From positions 930,001 to 994,000 of the forward strand of contig NZ_JAUSUK010000002.1 in the NCBI RefSeq assembly GCF_030813515.1: a DNA stretch of 64,000 nucleotides, in the 5' to 3' direction. The notes beneath the pieces are model-generated. The model was not told where the DNA came from, made no database searches, and saw only the letters and a list, made by a program, of their open reading frames with translations. The stretch's first letter is position 1. Every line of letters begins with the position of its first letter. Shown here in pieces: positions 1-7,995 of this stretch. Origin of the DNA: Rhodopseudomonas julia. Its GTDB lineage: Bacteria; Pseudomonadota; Alphaproteobacteria; Rhizobiales; Afifellaceae. The translations under genes and the position numbers were made by a program.

Positions 1-1
1 G

Positions 2-1528
2 CTGAGTGCAGAGGACGTTGCGCGGCTTTTGTCTGCTGGCGTTTCTGACGTCGTGGCGGCGCGGCTCGAAGTGGGCGATGTCCATGAAGACCAGGCCGCC
101 GAACGCGTCGCCCGGGCGATGGCCGGCGGGCATCTCCGCATCGAGGCGCCGTTCACAGGGCGCTGCAACCTTCACGCGGAAGCCTCTGGGGTCGTTAGAG
201 TCGACAAAGATCTGATCGACGCCCTCAACCGGATAGATCCGGGGCTGACGGTGGCGACGCTTGCGCCGTTCGAAGCTGTCGAAGCCGGGCGCATGGTCGC
301 GACGGTAAAGATCATCCCCTTCGCGCTTTCCGAAAAAGTTCTCGAGACTGCCGAGAGGCTTCTGGAAAGCCGCGAGCCGCCCCTGTCTGTGGCGGCGTTC
401 CGCCCTTGCCGGGTCAGTCTCGTGTCGACATGCCTGCCATCCACGCAGGCGAAAATGCTCGACAAGACGCGGCGGGTGCTGGAAGCCCGACTCGAGAAGG
501 CGGGAGCGAGCCTAACCGACGAGACGCGCGTCGCGCATGTGACCGCATCTTTGGCCGAGGCGTTGCGGGAGCCGGCGTCGGAAGGTGCGGACATCATCGT
601 CGTCTTCGGGGCTTCCGCGATCACCGATCAGAACGACATCATCCCGGCGGCGCTGCGGATGGCCGGCGGGCGGGTTCTGCATTTTGGAATGCCGGTTGAT
701 CCGGGCAATCTTCTCCTCATCGGAGAGCTCGGTGGGCGCCCGGTGATCGGAGCCCCCGGCTGCGCACGCAGCCCGAAGGAAAACGGATTCGACTGGGTGT
801 TGAATCGCTTCCTTGCGGGACTTGAGGTCAAGCCTGAAGACATCATGGGTATGGGTGTCGGAGGTCTTTTGTCGGAGATCGTGTCGCGGCCGCAGCCTCG
901 GCAGCCGGCCGACGGTGACGGCGATGTTGCCGCCATCGTGCTTGCTGCCGGTCGTTCGCGGCGTATGGGCGGGCCGAACAAGCTTCTTGCCCGGTTCGAC
1001 GGCGTGCCTCTCGTGCGCCGGACTGTGGAGACTGTCGCAGCCGCCGATGTCTCGGAGGTGGTGGTGGTCACCGGCCATATGCGCGAGGCGGTTGAAGAGG
1101 CGCTTCAAGGACGGGGCGCGCGCTTCGTCCATAACGCCGATTTTGCCGAAGGGCTCGCAAGCTCTCTGAGGGTCGGGTTGCGTGCGCTGCCCGAGGGCGT
1201 ATCAGGGGCACTCATCGTCCTCGCCGATATGCCGGCTCTGACACGCGAAGCGATCGGCCGGATGCTTGCGGCCTTCGAGCCCGAAGCCGGCCGCAGCATC
1301 GTGCTTGCGACCGCGTCGGGCAAACGCGGCAATCCGGTTCTGTGGGCGCGCCGCTATTTTGATGAGCTGCTGCAGGTGAGCGGAGATACCGGTGGCCGGC
1401 ATGTGATCGGGCTTTATCCCGACGAAGTTTTTGAGGTGGAAATCGGCGCGGCCGCGCGGCTCGATGTCGACACGCCCGAGGTGCTGCATGCCGCCGGTGG
1501 TGTAATCGATCCAGCCCGCGAGGGTTGA
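2..1528 (+). CDS. Molybdopterin-binding / MobA-like nucleotidyltransferase fusion, 5' partial
   Basis: The reading frame is open to the left edge, so the start codon lies outside the window; about 508 residues are visible and probably some 30 are missing. The middle part resembles the MoCF/MoeA molybdopterin-binding fold. The C-terminal ~190 residues are a MobA/MocA-type NTP transferase with the signature LAAGRSRRMGGPNK and the metal-binding LADMP motif. By family, such fusions are thought to transfer a nucleotide (often CMP) to molybdopterin for xanthine, aldehyde or CO dehydrogenase-type enzymes; which nucleotide is used cannot be read here. A cytochrome c gene follows after 43 bases, which fits a molybdenum hydroxylase operon lying to the left (inference). 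Domain assignment is firm and the exact substrate is not. Confidence 0.85.
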   Translation: MSAEDVARLLSAGVSDVVAARLEVGDVHEDQAAERVARAMAGGHLRIEAPFTGRCNLHAEASGVVRVDKDLIDALNRIDPGLTVATLAPFEAVEAGRMVATVKIIPFALSEKVLETAERLLESREPPLSVAAFRPCRVSLVSTCLPSTQAKMLDKTRRVLEARLEKAGASLTDETRVAHVTASLAEALREPASEGADIIVVFGASAITDQNDIIPAALRMAGGRVLHFGMPVDPGNLLLIGELGGRPVIGAPGCARSPKENGFDWVLNRFLAGLEVKPEDIMGMGVGGLLSEIVSRPQPRQPADGDGDVAAIVLAAGRSRRMGGPNKLLARFDGVPLVRRTVETVAAADVSEVVVVTGHMREAVEEALQGRGARFVHNADFAEGLASSLRVGLRALPEGVSGALIVLADMPALTREAIGRMLAAFEPEAGRSIVLATASGKRGNPVLWARRYFDELLQVSGDTGGRHVIGLYPDEVFEVEIGAAARLDVDTPEVLHAAGGVIDPAREG

Positions 1529-1571
1529 TCCTGGTCATGGTGAAGTCGGAAGTCGTCGCTATTCTGCGCTC

Positions 1572-1922
1572 ATGAGGGGATCGATCGCATTTGCCGGCAT
1601 GCTGTTGCTGGCAACCGCGCAGGGCGCTGCGGGCCAGAACATCGCCCGCGGCGAAGCGCTGGCGGAGGAATATTGCGCCCGCTGTCATGCTGTCGGATTG
1701 ATGGGCACGAGCCCGATGCCGCCCGCACCGGCCTTTCGCGACCTGTCGGAGCGCTATCCGATCGACACATTATGGGAAGCGCTTGCCGAAGGCATCGTCA
1801 CCGGCCATCCGGCCATGCCGGAATTCCGCTGGCCGCCCGCCGATATCGACGACATTCTTGGCTATATCACGTCGATCCAGCCGCCGGAGGACGGACCAAG
1901 GGCTGGCAGCACTCTTGAGTGA
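1572..1922 (+). CDS. Periplasmic class I-type cytochrome c, 116 aa
   Basis: A Sec signal peptide covers about residues 1-21 (hydrophobic core, then AAGQ). A single haem-attachment motif CARCH lies at residues 35-39, and Met82 in HPAMPEF is the probable sixth iron ligand. The size and single CXXCH fit a small soluble periplasmic electron carrier. It lies 43 bases downstream of the molybdopterin gene and may take electrons from a molybdenum hydroxylase encoded to the left; that is inference from position only. The ATG at 1572 gives a complete signal peptide, although the ribosome-binding site in front is weak. Confidence 0.8.
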   Translation: MRGSIAFAGMLLLATAQGAAGQNIARGEALAEEYCARCHAVGLMGTSPMPPAPAFRDLSERYPIDTLWEALAEGIVTGHPAMPEFRWPPADIDDILGYITSIQPPEDGPRAGSTLE

Positions 1923-2024
1923 AGGCTGCTAAGTCTTTGTTCAACCTCATGATTTCGACCAAGTACTAGTAGACTTTTAATCTCTGAGACGCAATCATTG
2001 CACCTCCTGACCAAGGAGGAGAGC

Positions 2025-2306
2025 ATGCAGCAAAGTCGCGAGGAGAGTGATCTTGGTCTTCAGCTCGCCGGTTACGGCCTGACGACCGCCAATGTTCTCT
2101 ACTACATGCCGGAGCGTCCGACGCTCATTCAGAGCTTCGTCTGGCAATTCTACGATGTGGCGCCTGACCATCCGCGGTTGGAGCGCTTCCTCGATTACTG
2201 GCGGCGCGAGATCGACGCGGCCATTCATTCCGTTGAGATCGCACATGAGCGGCTGATCAAGCCGTCGGAATGGCGTCTCGCGACTTTCGAAGGGCGGCTC
2301 AACTAA
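2025..2306 (+). CDS. usg: Usg family protein, 93 aa
   Basis: This small protein matches the alphaproteobacterial Usg family: the core LxGYGLTTANVLYYMPERP, a W-x-F-YD motif, and the ending HSVxIAHxRLIKPSEWR. The family takes its name from a gene next to the tryptophan operon in some alphaproteobacteria, and its biochemical role is unknown. The start at ATG 2025 is chosen because a strong AAGGAGG-type site (2013-2019) precedes it; an in-frame upstream start at 1998 lacks such a site. No trp gene is nearby, so this copy is an orphan. Confidence 0.8.
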   Translation: MQQSREESDLGLQLAGYGLTTANVLYYMPERPTLIQSFVWQFYDVAPDHPRLERFLDYWRREIDAAIHSVEIAHERLIKPSEWRLATFEGRLN

Positions 2307-2341
2307 AAGCCCGACGAGGAATAGAAGCGCCCGGCCTTCCC

Positions 2342-2372
2342 TTGACTTTCCAGTGGCTGGAACCCTTATCCA
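2342..2372 (+). promoter_or_regulatory. CueR-type promoter/operator
   Basis: A -35 box TTGACT (2342-2347) and a -10-like TATCCA (2367-2372) are separated by a 19-bp spacer. The spacer contains the dyad TTCCAGTGGCTGGAA. An overlong 19-bp spacer with a central dyad is the hallmark of promoters activated by MerR-family regulators, and this dyad resembles known CueR boxes. The -10 ends 25 bases before the start of the cueR-like gene, implying autoregulation of the cueR-cytochrome pair. Confidence 0.75.
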
Positions 2373-2396
2373 GTGGGAAAGTGTGGGAGTTGGCGC

Positions 2397-2789
2397 ATGA
2401 ATATCGGCGATGCGGCGCAGGCCTCCGGCCTGCCCCCAAAAACCATCCGCTATTACGAGGATATCGGCCTCGTGCAGCCGGACAGGCGCGGCAACAATTA
2501 CCGCGACTATTCCGATACTCACGTCCACAGCCTGCAATTCCTGGCGCGGGCCCGCTCCCTGGGTTTCTCCATCGAGGAATGCCGTCAGCTTCTGTCGCTC
2601 TATGGCGATCACTGCAGGGCGAGCGGCGACGTGAAGGCGATCGCGATCCGCCACATCGGCGAGATCGAGCGCAAGATCGCCGAACTTCAGGCGATGCACG
2701 ATACGTTGTCCAATCTCGTCGAGGCCTGTCATGGCGACCATCGTCCGGATTGCCCGATCCTCAAGGATCTGGCCGGGGGTGGGACGTGA
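2397..2789 (+). CDS. cueR: Copper(I)-responsive MerR-family regulator (CueR/HmrR type)
   Basis: 130 residues with an N-terminal winged HTH (MNIGDAAQASGLPPKTIRYY), a dimerisation helix, and a C-terminal metal loop with Cys111 and Cys119 (C-x7-C). Ser76 occupies the position that in CueR-type, monovalent-metal sensors replaces the third cysteine of MerR/ZntR. These residues together point to Cu(I), or Ag/Au, sensing. ATG 2397 is preceded by GGGAG and gives the canonical N terminus; the frame continues upstream but that part lies inside the promoter. The stop overlaps the GTG of the cytochrome c gene (GTGA), so the two are translationally coupled. No copper ATPase or oxidase is present within reach. 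Confidence 0.88.
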   Translation: MNIGDAAQASGLPPKTIRYYEDIGLVQPDRRGNNYRDYSDTHVHSLQFLARARSLGFSIEECRQLLSLYGDHCRASGDVKAIAIRHIGEIERKIAELQAMHDTLSNLVEACHGDHRPDCPILKDLAGGGT

Positions 2790-3190
2790 CGTCGAAGGCG
2801 ATCTCTTTCGTCGTCCTGGCTCTTGCGATCGTCGCTTTCCTCGCCATCCGGGCGTTTGTGCCTGGCAATGGCGATGCCCGGATTGCAGACGTCAAGGTGC
2901 CGGAGCTTTCGTCCGACGCTCAGACGGGCAGGGCGCTTTTTGAAGAGAACTGCGTCGCCTGTCATGGCGAGAGTGCCGCCGGGACAGAAGCCGGGCCGCC
3001 GCTCGTGCATGCGGTCTACGCGCCTGAACATCATAGCGACCAGGCGTTCCAGCTCGCCGTGGCCCGCGGGGTGACCGCGCATCATTGGAGTTTTGGCAAT
3101 ATGGCGCCGGTGGAAGGTCTGTCTCAGACGGAGGTCGACAAGATCGCCGTCTATGTGCGCGCATTGCAGCGTGCAAACGGGATTATGTGA
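2786..3190 (+). CDS. Membrane-anchored cytochrome c, copper-regulator linked
   Basis: 134 residues starting at a GTG that overlaps the regulator's stop codon. An N-terminal hydrophobic segment (residues 7-25) lacks an obvious cleavage site and looks like a membrane anchor. The haem motif CVACH is at 56-60, and Met106 in GNMAP is the likely distal ligand. It should sit in the periplasm tethered to the inner membrane. Transcription from the CueR-type promoter ahead of the regulator would make it copper-inducible (inference). The frame is open further upstream, inside the regulator gene, but that part is out of phase with any sensible start. Confidence 0.78.
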   Translation: MTSKAISFVVLALAIVAFLAIRAFVPGNGDARIADVKVPELSSDAQTGRALFEENCVACHGESAAGTEAGPPLVHAVYAPEHHSDQAFQLAVARGVTAHHWSFGNMAPVEGLSQTEVDKIAVYVRALQRANGIM

Positions 3191-3208
3191 GCGGAGCCCA
3201 CGCCATCG

Positions 3209-3913
3209 CTACATCAGCCCCATGCCGCGAAAGCTCGCATGCCCGTCGCGACCGATGATGATGTGGTCGTGCACGGTCACCCCCAAAGGCTTGCCGACGT
3301 CGACGAGCGTCTTTGTCATCTGAATGTCGGCGCGAGACGGTGAGGGGTCGCCCGATGGGTGGTTGTGCACCAGAATGAGGGCTGTTGCTGAGAGCTCGAG
3401 GGCACGACGCATCACTTCGCGGGGATAGACCGGGGTGTGATCGACCGTGCCCCTCTGCTGCACTTCGTCGGCGATGAGGGCGTTCTTCTTGTCAAGGAAG
3501 AGGATACGAAACTGCTCACGATCCTCAAACGCCATCGCCGTGCGGCAATAGTCGAGAAGCGTCGACCAGGAGCCCAAAACCTGACGGCTTCTGACTTCGT
3601 GCCGGCCGAGGCGCTCGGCGACGGCGCGCATCAATTTCAACTGCAGGATGACGGCGTCGCCCACGCCATCGATCTCCTTGAGGCGTGTCGGCGACGCAGC
3701 CAGAACTTCTCCGAGCGAACCGAAGGTGGCGAGTAGAGCCTTGGCGATCGGCTTCGTGTCGCGCCGGGGCAGGGCGCTGAAAAGAGCAAGCTCCAGAAGC
3801 TCGTAATCCGCCAGCGCGTCGGCTCCTGCCTCGCGAAAACGGTTGCGCAGACGGTCACGGTGGCCGTGATAATGGACCCGGGCTGGGCCGGCTTCTTCGA
3901 AATCAAAGCCCAC
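3209..3913 (-). CDS. radC: RadC-family JAB/MPN domain protein
   Basis: 234 residues: an N-terminal helix-hairpin-helix-like region ([11 protein letters not shown], ~79-88) followed by a JAMM metalloprotease-like domain with [14 protein letters not shown] (His183, His185, Asp196), the full RadC signature. RadC was named for DNA repair, but that role is disputed and its biochemical activity is unknown. It starts 5 bases after the map stop codon, so the pair is cotranscribed. Its length is typical of the family (220-250). Confidence 0.92.
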   Translation of the reverse strand: MGFDFEEAGPARVHYHGHRDRLRNRFREAGADALADYELLELALFSALPRRDTKPIAKALLATFGSLGEVLAASPTRLKEIDGVGDAVILQLKLMRAVAERLGRHEVRSRQVLGSWSTLLDYCRTAMAFEDREQFRILFLDKKNALIADEVQQRGTVDHTPVYPREVMRRALELSATALILVHNHPSGDPSPSRADIQMTKTLVDVGKPLGVTVHDHIIIGRDGHASFRGMGLM

Positions 3914-3918
3914 GGACG

Positions 3919-4722
3919 TCAGGGCCGGCCGTAGCCGGCCGGCGACAGCGTGAAGACTTCGACCCCGTCCTCCGTGACGCCGACTGCGTGCTCGTATTGG
4001 GCGGTGAGCGACCTGTCGCGGGTCACTGCCGTCCAGCCGTCGTTGAGGAGTTTCACATGCGGACGGCCGAGATTGATCATCGGCTCGATCGTGAAGATCA
4101 TCCCGGGTTCGAGCGTGAGCCCTTCACCAGGACGCCCGTAATGCAGGATATTCGGCGGCTCGTGGAAGGCCAGCCCCACGCCGTGGCCGCAGAAATCGCG
4201 CACCACCGAACAGCGCTCGGCCTCCGCATAGCTTTGGATGGCGTGTCCGATATCGCCGAGCATTGCCCCGGGTTTCACTGCGTCGATCCCGCGCATCAGG
4301 CATTCGTAAGTGACTTCCATCAGCCGCTCGGCCGCACGCTTGACCTGACCGACCGCATACATGCGGCTGGAATCGCCATGCCAGCCGTCGAGAATGAAGG
4401 TGACATCGATATTGGCGATGTCGCCCTCTTTCAGCGGTTTGTCGTTCGGGATGCCGTGGCAGACGACATGGTTGAGGGAAATGCACGAGGCTTTGCGGTA
4501 GCCGCGATAATTGAGCGTGGCTAGGAGCGCATCATGCTGGAGCGCGAAATCATAGACGAAATCGTCGAGCTCCTGCGTGGTGACGCCGGGTTTGACGCGC
4601 TCGGTCAGTTCATCGAGGCAGGTGGCAACGAGCTGCCCGGCCCGGCGCATGCCGGCAAAACCTTCCTCGCCGTAGGTATGGATGGAGGCCTTTTCGCGCT
4701 GGCCTGAAAGTGCGTTCTGCAT
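3919..4722 (-). CDS. map: Methionine aminopeptidase, type I
   Basis: 267 residues. Removes the initiator methionine from nascent proteins in the cytoplasm. The five metal ligands of the pita-bread fold are in place: Asp in NIDVTF, Asp in GDSSRM, His in CGHGVG, Glu in FTIEPM and Glu in QYEHAV. It lacks the N-terminal zinc finger of eukaryotic forms. ATG 4722 gives a typical N terminus. First gene of a map-radC operon, divergent from the CinA-like gene. Confidence 0.95.
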   Translation of the reverse strand: MQNALSGQREKASIHTYGEEGFAGMRRAGQLVATCLDELTERVKPGVTTQELDDFVYDFALQHDALLATLNYRGYRKASCISLNHVVCHGIPNDKPLKEGDIANIDVTFILDGWHGDSSRMYAVGQVKRAAERLMEVTYECLMRGIDAVKPGAMLGDIGHAIQSYAEAERCSVVRDFCGHGVGLAFHEPPNILHYGRPGEGLTLEPGMIFTIEPMINLGRPHVKLLNDGWTAVTRDRSLTAQYEHAVGVTEDGVEVFTLSPAGYGRP

Positions 4723-4768
4723 AGGATGGAACCGTCTTTATTCGGCGACAAGCTAGCCGATTGAGGCG

Positions 4769-4815
4769 CCCCTTTTAAAGGGGAGATGGAGATTTCGCCT
4801 TCCATATGGGGAAGG
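4769..4815. repeat. Two adjacent palindromes in the map/cinA-like divergent region
   Basis: CCCCTTTTAAAGGGG (4769-4783) is a perfect palindrome around a central T. Sixteen bases later CCTTCC-ATATGG-GGAAGG (4798-4815) forms a second stem. Together they could be a mobile palindromic repeat unit of the kind found between genes in Rhizobiales, or operators; a genome-wide search would decide. Confidence 0.45.
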
Positions 4816-4874
4816 GGAATGCGGCAAGCCAGATTGGACTTGCCGGCAGCTACGACAAAGGGCACTCAGTCTCA

Positions 4875-5624
4875 ATGAGCGAGATCGAAGCGAATACCGC
4901 ACACCCGCCCCGGGCAGCCATGCTGGTGATCGGCGACGAGATCCTGTCGGGCCGCACCAAGGACAAGAATATAGGCACGCTTGCCGATTTCTGCACCGAC
5001 CTCGGTATCGACCTTGAGGAAGTGCGGATCGTCGGCGATCAGAAGTCCGCAATCGTGGCGGCGTTGAAGGCGCTCTCGGCGGCCTATGACATCGTCTTCA
5101 CCTCCGGTGGCATCGGACCGACGCACGACGATATCACTGCCGATGCGGTCGCGAGTGCGTTCGATCGTCCGCTCATTCATCATCCCGAGGCGGTTCGAAT
5201 CCTGCGTGAGCGGGCCGAGGCGCGCGGCTGGGAGCTCAACGAGGCGCGGCTGAGAATGGCGCGAACGCCGGAAGGCGCCGACCTCATTGCCAATGCGGTC
5301 TCGGGTGCGCCCGGCTTCAAGATCGGCAACGTCTATGTGATGGCGGGCGTGCCGGCCGTGATGGAGGCGATGCTTGCCGCACTCGCGCCCACGCTGCCGC
5401 ATGCCGCGAAGATCTTGTCCGTCACGATCGAGGCGGGACGTGGGGAAGGAGAGATCGCAGATTGGCTCTCCGATCTTCAGGACGAGCACCCTGAAGTGCG
5501 TTTCGGATCCTATCCTTACCAGGACGGGACCCGCTTCACGACCCGTATCGTGATCCGCTCGCGCGATGAAGAGGCGCTAAAAAAGGCAGCCGAGGCCGTG
5601 GCAAGCCGCCTGCAAAGCGGATAA
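4875..5624 (+). CDS. CinA-like molybdopterin-binding domain protein (COG1058 type)
   Basis: 249 residues consisting only of the MoCF_biosynth-type domain that forms the N-terminal half of CinA. Motifs include GDEILSGRTKDKN and SGGIGPTHDDIT. The C-terminal nicotinamide-nucleotide amidase domain of full CinA is absent; stand-alone COG1058 proteins have been linked to ADP-ribose or FAD hydrolysis, but the activity here cannot be read. ATG 4875 is preferred over an in-frame start at 4806 because the extra residues lack family similarity and overlap the palindromic repeat. Confidence 0.8.
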   Translation: MSEIEANTAHPPRAAMLVIGDEILSGRTKDKNIGTLADFCTDLGIDLEEVRIVGDQKSAIVAALKALSAAYDIVFTSGGIGPTHDDITADAVASAFDRPLIHHPEAVRILRERAEARGWELNEARLRMARTPEGADLIANAVSGAPGFKIGNVYVMAGVPAVMEAMLAALAPTLPHAAKILSVTIEAGRGEGEIADWLSDLQDEHPEVRFGSYPYQDGTRFTTRIVIRSRDEEALKKAAEAVASRLQSG

Positions 5625-5648
5625 GAGGCCGGAAGAAACGAGAGAGAT

Positions 5649-6146
5649 ATGGTTCAAGAAAAGGCCTTCCCGGTTTCCTGGGAGCAGTTTCATCGCGACG
5701 CGCGGGCGCTGACCTGGAGGCTCGCGGGCGCTGGCCCGTTCGAGGCGATCGTGTGTATTACGCGCGGCGGCCTCGTGCCGGCGGCTGTCGTATCGCGCGA
5801 ACTCGAAATCCGTTTGATCGAGACTGTCTGTGTCGCGTCCTATCACGACTACAAGACCCAGGGGACGACCCAGGTCCTGAAACCGATCTCGGAGCAGGTG
5901 CGCCATCTCGGCGGGGAGGGCGGCAAGGGTGTGCTCATCGTCGACGATCTCGTCGATACCGGCAAAACGGCCGCGATCGTCCGGGAGATGCTGCCGGATG
6001 CGCATTTCGCCACGGTCTATGCCAAGCCCAAGGGGCGCCCACTGGTCGATACCTTCGTCACGGAAGTGTCCCAAGACACATGGATCTATTTCCCGTGGGA
6101 TCTCGGGTTGAGCTTCCAGCCGCCGATCTTCGGCGCACCGAGCTGA
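5649..6146 (+). CDS. gpt: Xanthine phosphoribosyltransferase
   Basis: 165 residues with the type I PRTase fold and the PRPP-binding loop [14 protein letters not shown] around residue 100. Its length and its ending WIYFPWD match the Gpt branch, which salvages xanthine and guanine to XMP/GMP in the cytoplasm. It lies 24 bases after the CinA-like gene and 22 bases before trkH, so the three may share a transcript. Confidence 0.9.
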   Translation: MVQEKAFPVSWEQFHRDARALTWRLAGAGPFEAIVCITRGGLVPAAVVSRELEIRLIETVCVASYHDYKTQGTTQVLKPISEQVRHLGGEGGKGVLIVDDLVDTGKTAAIVREMLPDAHFATVYAKPKGRPLVDTFVTEVSQDTWIYFPWDLGLSFQPPIFGAPS

Positions 6147-6168
6147 CGCCACAGGCGCAGGCGACATC

Positions 6169-7617
6169 TTGCTTCGGTATCAACCCATCCTGGCGATAAC
6201 CGGCCTCCTTCTGGTGGCGCTCGGTGTGGTGATGATTTTGCCGGCGCTTGTCGATCTGTCGGCCGGCAACCCGGACTGGATGGTGTTCGCGCTCTCAGGC
6301 GTTGTGACCGCGCTCGTCGGTGCGGTCTTCGCCATTGCGGGGCGCGAGGAAGAGCCGCTCGGTCTCAATCTCAAGCAGGCCTTCATTCTGACCACGGTGT
6401 TGTGGTTCGTGCTGCCGGGGTTTGCGGCCCTGCCGTTCCTCGGCCTCGATGTCGATTATGCGGACGCCTTCTTCGAGACGGTCTCCGGCATGACGACCAC
6501 GGGTTCCACCGTCCTCACTGGCCTCGACAGCCTGCCGCCCGGCATCCATCTCTGGCGCTCGCTTCTGCAATGGATCGGCGGCGTCGGCATCGTCGTCATG
6601 GCCATCATCATGCTGCCGTTCCTGAAGGTCGGCGGTATGCAGCTCTTCCATGCCGAGAGTTCCGACCGTTCGGAAAAGGTTTTGGCGAAGTCGTTCGACC
6701 TCGCCGCCTGGATCGGTGGCATCTATGTCGGTCTGACGCTTTTGTGCGCGCTCGCCTATGCGGCCGGCGGTATGACCTTCTTCGACGCGATCTGTCATGC
6801 GATGACGACGCTTTCGACCGGTGGGTTTTCCACCCACGACGCGTCCTTCGGCTATTTCGGCGACAATCCGGAGCTTCTTTGGACCGGAAGCTTCTTCATG
6901 CTGGCCGGGGCCATGCCATTCGTTGCCTATATCGGTGCGTTGCGTGGTCGTCCTTACGAGATCGTGCGCGACCCGCAGGTGCTCGCCTTGGTCGGTCTCC
7001 TGCTGATCGTGTGCACGGGCCTTGCGGTCCAGCTGACGCTGACGGGCGAGTTCACCTTCGGTCAGGCTCTGCGGCACTCGACCTTCAATGTCGTTTCCGT
7101 GGTGACGACCACCGGCTACGCCTCGCTCGACTACACGCAGCTCGGCACGTTTTCGGTCGGCCTCTTCTTCGTGCTCACCTATGTGGGGGGCTGCACGGGG
7201 TCCACGGCAGGCGGCATCAAGATCTATCGCCTGGTCATCCTTTGGGAGATCATTCGCCGCCAGATCAGGCTTCTCGCCCATCCCTCGCGCATCGATCCTC
7301 TGCGCTATGCCGGTCGTCGTATCCCGGCCGACGTGCCACCTTCGGTTCTGGCATTCCTGACGCTTTATGTCGGGACCACGGTGATCATCACGATGATCCT
7401 GGCGGCGCTCGGCCTCGATTTCGTGACCGCCATTTCCGCCGCTGTGACTGCGGTCGGCAATGTCGGTCCTGGACTTGGCGAGATCGTGGGCCCGGCCGGC
7501 AATTTCTCTTCGCTGCCCGATGCCGCGAAGATCGCACTCACCTTTGCGATGGTCCTCGGGCGGCTGGAGCTCTTCACGGTCTTGGTGCTTTTCGACCCGG
7601 CCTTCTGGCGCTGGTAA
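6169..7617 (+). CDS. trkH: Trk-type potassium uptake protein, TrkH family
   Basis: 482 residues, about ten transmembrane segments and four pore loops of the Ktr/Trk/HKT fold, visible as GMTTTGSTVLTG, TTLSTGGFSTHD, VVTTTGYASLDY and AVGNVGPGLG. It moves K+ inward at the inner membrane and normally works with the cytoplasmic regulator TrkA, which is not in this window. The start is a TTG at 6169; it yields the conserved LRYQPIL N terminus, and no ATG is available nearby. It precedes tRNA-Leu. Confidence 0.93.
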   Translation: MLRYQPILAITGLLLVALGVVMILPALVDLSAGNPDWMVFALSGVVTALVGAVFAIAGREEEPLGLNLKQAFILTTVLWFVLPGFAALPFLGLDVDYADAFFETVSGMTTTGSTVLTGLDSLPPGIHLWRSLLQWIGGVGIVVMAIIMLPFLKVGGMQLFHAESSDRSEKVLAKSFDLAAWIGGIYVGLTLLCALAYAAGGMTFFDAICHAMTTLSTGGFSTHDASFGYFGDNPELLWTGSFFMLAGAMPFVAYIGALRGRPYEIVRDPQVLALVGLLLIVCTGLAVQLTLTGEFTFGQALRHSTFNVVSVVTTTGYASLDYTQLGTFSVGLFFVLTYVGGCTGSTAGGIKIYRLVILWEIIRRQIRLLAHPSRIDPLRYAGRRIPADVPPSVLAFLTLYVGTTVIITMILAALGLDFVTAISAAVTAVGNVGPGLGEIVGPAGNFSSLPDAAKIALTFAMVLGRLELFTVLVLFDPAFWRW

Positions 7618-7667
7618 GAAGCGCCTCTTGCCGGCTGTTATAAGCGCGGCTAGGCAAAGTGCTACGT

Positions 7668-7754
7668 GCGGGCGTGGCGGAACAGGTAGACGCAAGGGAC
7701 TTAAAATCCCTCGGTTGGAAAACCATGCGGGTTCGAGTCCCGCCGCCCGCACCA
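7668..7754 (+). tRNA. tRNA-Leu (anticodon UAA)
   Basis: 87 bases. The acceptor stem GCGGGCG/CGCCCGC closes; the anticodon stem AGGGA/TCCCT encloses CTTAAAA with anticodon TAA. A long variable arm is present, as expected for leucine tRNA, and CCA is encoded. No integrase gene flanks it. Confidence 0.96.
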
Positions 7755-7937
7755 TTCTTCGTTATCACTCTGCCTCGCCGCAGCTCTGTGAATGAAAGGG
7801 GCGGAAGCCTGTGCGCTCATAGCGGCGGCGTCAGGAGCTGTCTCACAACACGATCCGGCTTTCGCTCCCGCCTTTTATCTGGAAAGGGCAGGGTAGGGCT
7901 CACCCACGCTCAGGCAGGATTTCGTAGAGAGGGCCAA

Positions 7938-7967
7938 AGAAAAACCCGCCGGCCGGAGCCGACGGGT
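7938..7967 (-). terminator. Rho-independent terminator of the PRC-barrel gene
   Basis: On the minus strand ACCCGTCGGC, loop TCCG, GCCGGCGGGT form a near-perfect 10-bp stem followed directly by TTTTTCTTT, 28 bases past the stop codon. Confidence 0.85.
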
Positions 7968-7995
7968 CGTATCTGTCTGAGTGAACGCTGGGTGG

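Noticed and set aside
2270-2785. Upstream extension of the copper-linked cytochrome c frame
   Set aside because: It overlaps the cueR-like gene in another frame and has no family similarity; the GTG at 2786 gives a clean membrane anchor.
7668-7754. tRNA-Leu as an integration site
   Set aside because: No integrase, no direct repeat of the tRNA 3' end, and no foreign-looking genes follow.
6295-7755. Minus-strand frame of 486 codons opposite trkH
   Set aside because: No plausible domain, and it runs into the tRNA-Leu gene; the plus-strand TrkH has all four pore loops.
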